Origin: Niveispirillum sp943371025
Lineage (GTDB): Bacteria; Pseudomonadota; Alphaproteobacteria; Azospirillales; Azospirillaceae
Length of the DNA stretch: 64,000 nucleotides
Reading direction: 5' to 3'
NCBI GenBank assembly: GCA_943371025.1
Contig: CALRTC020000002.1
Span: forward strand, 291,337 to 355,336
In this document: piece by piece, positions 61,578 to 64,000 of the stretch
How positions within the stretch are numbered: the stretch's first letter is position 1
Layout: each line of letters starts with the position of its first letter
Translations under genes and position numbers: made by a program
The notes under the pieces: generated by a model
What the model was told of the DNA's origin: nothing
What the model saw: only the letters and a program-made list of their open reading frames with translations
The model's database searches: none

Positions 61578-62105
61578 TCAGCGGTTGTTCTTGCCGGACC
61601 GGGTCAGGGACAGCGTGTCCTTGTCGTAGTTATATTCCGCCATCTGGTCGACCTGCGCCCGGGTCAGGTTGCGCACCTGGACCTGGCGGTCGCCCGTCAG
61701 CATCTCGGCATCATCGACATCGACGGCGATATTCTTCTCCCCGATACCCAGGAAGCCGCCGCTGGCGACCACCAGCTTTTCGGCATTGCCGTTGCGGGCA
61801 TTCAGGATGACGTCCTTGACCTCGCCCAGATCCTTGCCATCGGCGCCGATAACGGTGCGGCCAACCAGATTCTGGGCCGACGTGCGGTCAATGGCGGGGC
61901 GGTTGGTCGGCGTCATGGCCGCGGGCGGCGGCATTGCCTGCGACGGCGACAGGGCGTCGCGGCTGTTGTCCAACTGGCCCGGGACGGTGGTGCCGGGCAC
62001 GGGTGGAACGGGTTCGGTGGTACCGGGCGGCACGTTCTGGGCAAGCGCGCCGGCACCATAAAACAGGGCCGCCGCGGTGGCGGTACTGATCAGCAGCGTG
62101 CGCAT
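61578..62105 (-). CDS. Exported PRC-barrel domain protein
   Basis: This 175-residue protein has a signal peptide (TLLISTATAAALFYGAGALAQ), a Pro-rich linker, and a PRC-barrel domain (LVGRTVIGADGKDLGEVKDVIL ... LVVASGGFLGIGEKNIAVDVDDAEML). PRC-barrels bind proteins or RNA or serve in photosynthetic reaction centres; here the export suggests an envelope stress or structural role. The ATG at 62105 has GGAAGGA 9 bases upstream; an ATG at 62114 is too close to that site. Confidence 0.88.
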   Translation of the reverse strand: MRTLLISTATAAALFYGAGALAQNVPPGTTEPVPPVPGTTVPGQLDNSRDALSPSQAMPPPAAMTPTNRPAIDRTSAQNLVGRTVIGADGKDLGEVKDVILNARNGNAEKLVVASGGFLGIGEKNIAVDVDDAEMLTGDRQVQVRNLTRAQVDQMAEYNYDKDTLSLTRSGKNNR

Positions 62106-62213
62106 GGTTCGCATTCCTTCCGATATTGCCTGGATCGGACGGGCATTGGTGCCACATCCATATCCAGACAACACAGCGGAAGGCCCAGGGTTCCCCGGTG
62201 GCTGATCCTTACC

Positions 62214-64000
62214 CTACAAGCCGCCGGCGGCACCGCGCAGCTGGTCGGCGATCTGGGCCAGACGGGTACCCAGGTCGCGGGCGGCGTTGGCGCTGGCATT
62301 CTCGTTTTGGCGCGAGGACGAGCGCAGCATGTCGATGGCCCGCGACAGGTCGACCGACAGCCCATCCAGGCGCAGCACGCGCTCGCGCAGGTTCTGCGTC
62401 AGTTCCGACACGATCGACAGGTCCGTGCGCTCCCGCCCGCGCGTTTCCTCCAGCACGGCGCGCACGCTGTCGGTCGTGCTGTCCAGCCGGTCGCCCAGCC
62501 GGTCGATGCCGTCCAGGCGCGACTTCAGCGCGTTGGCGATGGAAAGCAGGTCGGCATTCTCCCGCTCCCGCCCGGCATTGTCCGACGCGGCCAGCGCGTG
62601 CAGCGCGTCGGTCGCAGCGGCCAGACCGCCGGCCATACCCTCGATATTCAAGATGCGCTGCTGCAATTTGTCGACCAGCCCCATGGCCTGATCCACGGCC
62701 ACCTTCTCCCGGTTGTCTGCACTGGCCACCAGGGCGTGGACGGCGTCTATGGCGGCGCGCAGGCCGCCCGTCAGATCGATCAGGCTTTGGGGCGTATGGT
62801 CCTTTTCCCGCACGGTCTCCAGTTCCGCCGCCACTTCCTTGATGTCGCCCAGCAGCCGTTCCTGCTGTGCCACGGTGCGCGACAGGGTGGTGGTGGCGAT
62901 ATGCGCTTCCGACGACAGGGCCTTGGTCTCCTGCCGCAGGTCCGACGTCAGGTCACGCAGGCGGGCCGTGGCATCGTCGACGCCACCGGTCAGGCTCTGG
63001 GCCAGACGTCCCGCCGTCTCCCCGATCTCCTTCACCCGGTCGGCGATCTGGGTGGCGCTGCCGCGCATGCGGGTCAGCAGGTCGGCAATGGCCTCGTGCT
63101 GGCCGGGCTCCACACGCCGGCGCTCAAATTCCTGCCGCAGCCCGTCGCTGGTCATTTTCAGCGCGTCCACGGCATCGGCCATGCTGTCAGCGCGGTCGGA
63201 CACGTCGGACATCAGGTTGGTGAAGCGGAACTGGATATCGTGGAACTGCTCTGCCAGCGGTTCCAGCTTGGTCCGCGTCATGTCCTCCGCGATCTCCGCC
63301 GATTGCTGCAGCGTGTTGCGGGCGTGGTTCATATTGTCCAGTGCGGATTCCAGCTTGTAGCTGATCTCCGACGAGCGATCGTCCAGCAGGTCGGCGGCGC
63401 GCGACACATGCAGGCCCGCATCCTCCAGCCGGGCGGTGGCCATCTCCGTCGCTTCATCGAAGCGGCTGCTCATATTGCCCAGGGTCGCGAACAGGGCCTT
63501 TTCGCCCTCTTCCATGCTGTCGGCGGCGCGGGTGATGCGGGCCCCCGTCTGGTCCACCGTGCTGGACAGCATGTCACCCGACGCGCGCAGGATCTTCACA
63601 GCGGACAGCAGGCTCTGCTGCGCATCCTCCATGGTGCCGGCCAGGGCCTTGGCGGCGTCGCGGGCCTCCACGCTGGCATGGCGCATGTCGCTGTCGCTTT
63701 CCGACAGGCTGCCCAGCGTCTCGCTGACCTTGGCTTCCGTGCGCGACAGGGTGTCGGCCAGGATGTCGGCATGGTTGCGCATCGCGTCGATGACGGCATC
63801 CAGGCCGTTATGATCGTCGCTGGCATCGAAGGCACGGACCTGGGCCACGGCATGGCCCAGCATTTCCGTCGCCTGCCGGATCTCCCGGTTGCTTTCCGTT
63901 ACCGTGCGCACGGCGGCGGCGCAAAGCTGGTTCACCTGGCCCAGCGTATCGTGCAACTGTTGCTTGGTGTCGCCGACGATGCGGCTGACATCGCTGCCCA
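62214..64000 (-). CDS. Long coiled-coil protein, N-terminus missing
   Basis: The frame is open to the window edge, so only about the last 595 residues are seen. They form long heptad-rich helices with repeated segments such as MRNHADILADTLSRTEAKVSETLGSLSES and LEDAGLHVSRAADLLDDRSSEISYKLESALDNM, like methyl-accepting or apolipoprotein-type coils. No receptor hairpin signature is present. The stop is at 62214. Such proteins in alphaproteobacteria are often membrane-bound at the missing N-terminus and may organise the envelope. No function is claimed. Confidence 0.7.
   Translation of the reverse strand, partial: GSDVSRIVGDTKQQLHDTLGQVNQLCAAAVRTVTESNREIRQATEMLGHAVAQVRAFDASDDHNGLDAVIDAMRNHADILADTLSRTEAKVSETLGSLSESDSDMRHASVEARDAAKALAGTMEDAQQSLLSAVKILRASGDMLSSTVDQTGARITRAADSMEEGEKALFATLGNMSSRFDEATEMATARLEDAGLHVSRAADLLDDRSSEISYKLESALDNMNHARNTLQQSAEIAEDMTRTKLEPLAEQFHDIQFRFTNLMSDVSDRADSMADAVDALKMTSDGLRQEFERRRVEPGQHEAIADLLTRMRGSATQIADRVKEIGETAGRLAQSLTGGVDDATARLRDLTSDLRQETKALSSEAHIATTTLSRTVAQQERLLGDIKEVAAELETVREKDHTPQSLIDLTGGLRAAIDAVHALVASADNREKVAVDQAMGLVDKLQQRILNIEGMAGGLAAATDALHALAASDNAGRERENADLLSIANALKSRLDGIDRLGDRLDSTTDSVRAVLEETRGRERTDLSIVSELTQNLRERVLRLDGLSVDLSRAIDMLRSSSRQNENASANAARDLGTRLAQIADQLRGAAGGL

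Overview
The window is GC-rich chromosomal DNA of an alphaproteobacterium. The best fit is a member of the Rhodospirillales near Azospirillum/Niveispirillum. The reasons are a ChpT-type phosphotransferase, a cheA-cheW-cheY-cheB-cheR operon in the order of the Azospirillum che1 cluster (including a CheA with a C-terminal receiver), a PutA without a DNA-binding domain beside a divergent Lrp-type regulator, and a fused ArsR/methyltransferase regulator in front of metF. This placement is inferred from gene content. I saw no rRNA, tRNA, CRISPR array, insertion sequence or phage module.

Layout: 1-4480 carries a stress kinase operon, prkA (5' end missing) - yeaH - spoVR. 4527-9135 holds a leucine dehydrogenase, a peptidoglycan-binding-like membrane protein, a membrane protein with a pseudo-receiver and an HPt domain, and an OmpR-type response regulator converging on it. 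9411-13160 is proline catabolism (putA and its divergent Lrp regulator). 13171-14640 is a small accessory patch: the wreck of a vapBC toxin-antitoxin pair followed by a strikingly AT-rich orphan gene with its own promoter and a C-terminal membrane anchor. 14659-18256 holds a DUF1905 protein, a Tat-exported alpha/beta hydrolase and pabB-pabC. 18470-27718 holds SppA, a THI5/NMT1-GGDEF sensor, a pseudokinase with a small membrane partner, and two tandem EAL proteins.

27928-40308 holds an SPFH-NfeD pair, CreA, a 591-residue protein of unknown function, an AbrB-family membrane protein coupled to an aspartoacylase-like enzyme, an N-formylglutamate amidohydrolase, NAD kinase, MoaA, an AsmA protein, a DUF3553 protein and ChpT. 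40615-46255 is the chemotaxis operon. 46393-51939 holds a solute-binding protein, a possible methyltransferase, MlaC, the regulator-metF pair with its operator, a cupin and a small hypothetical protein. 52104-53356 is asd, preceded by a short, previously unlisted leader ORF rich in Thr (with Met and Lys) and mutually exclusive hairpins, which looks like an attenuator. 53484-57961 encodes an ABC permease/M1 aminopeptidase fusion with its ATPase. 58805-61361 is a four-gene HupE/DUF4198 metal-related operon. The right edge carries a PRC-barrel protein and a long coiled-coil protein cut by the window end.

The most interesting points are the asd leader, the AT-rich orphan gene, the pseudokinase/membrane protein pair, the pseudo-receiver/HPt protein, and a 35-bp perfect inverted repeat inside the prkA operon. 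Several start codons were moved from the longest open frame to one with a better ribosome site. These are noted in the entries.
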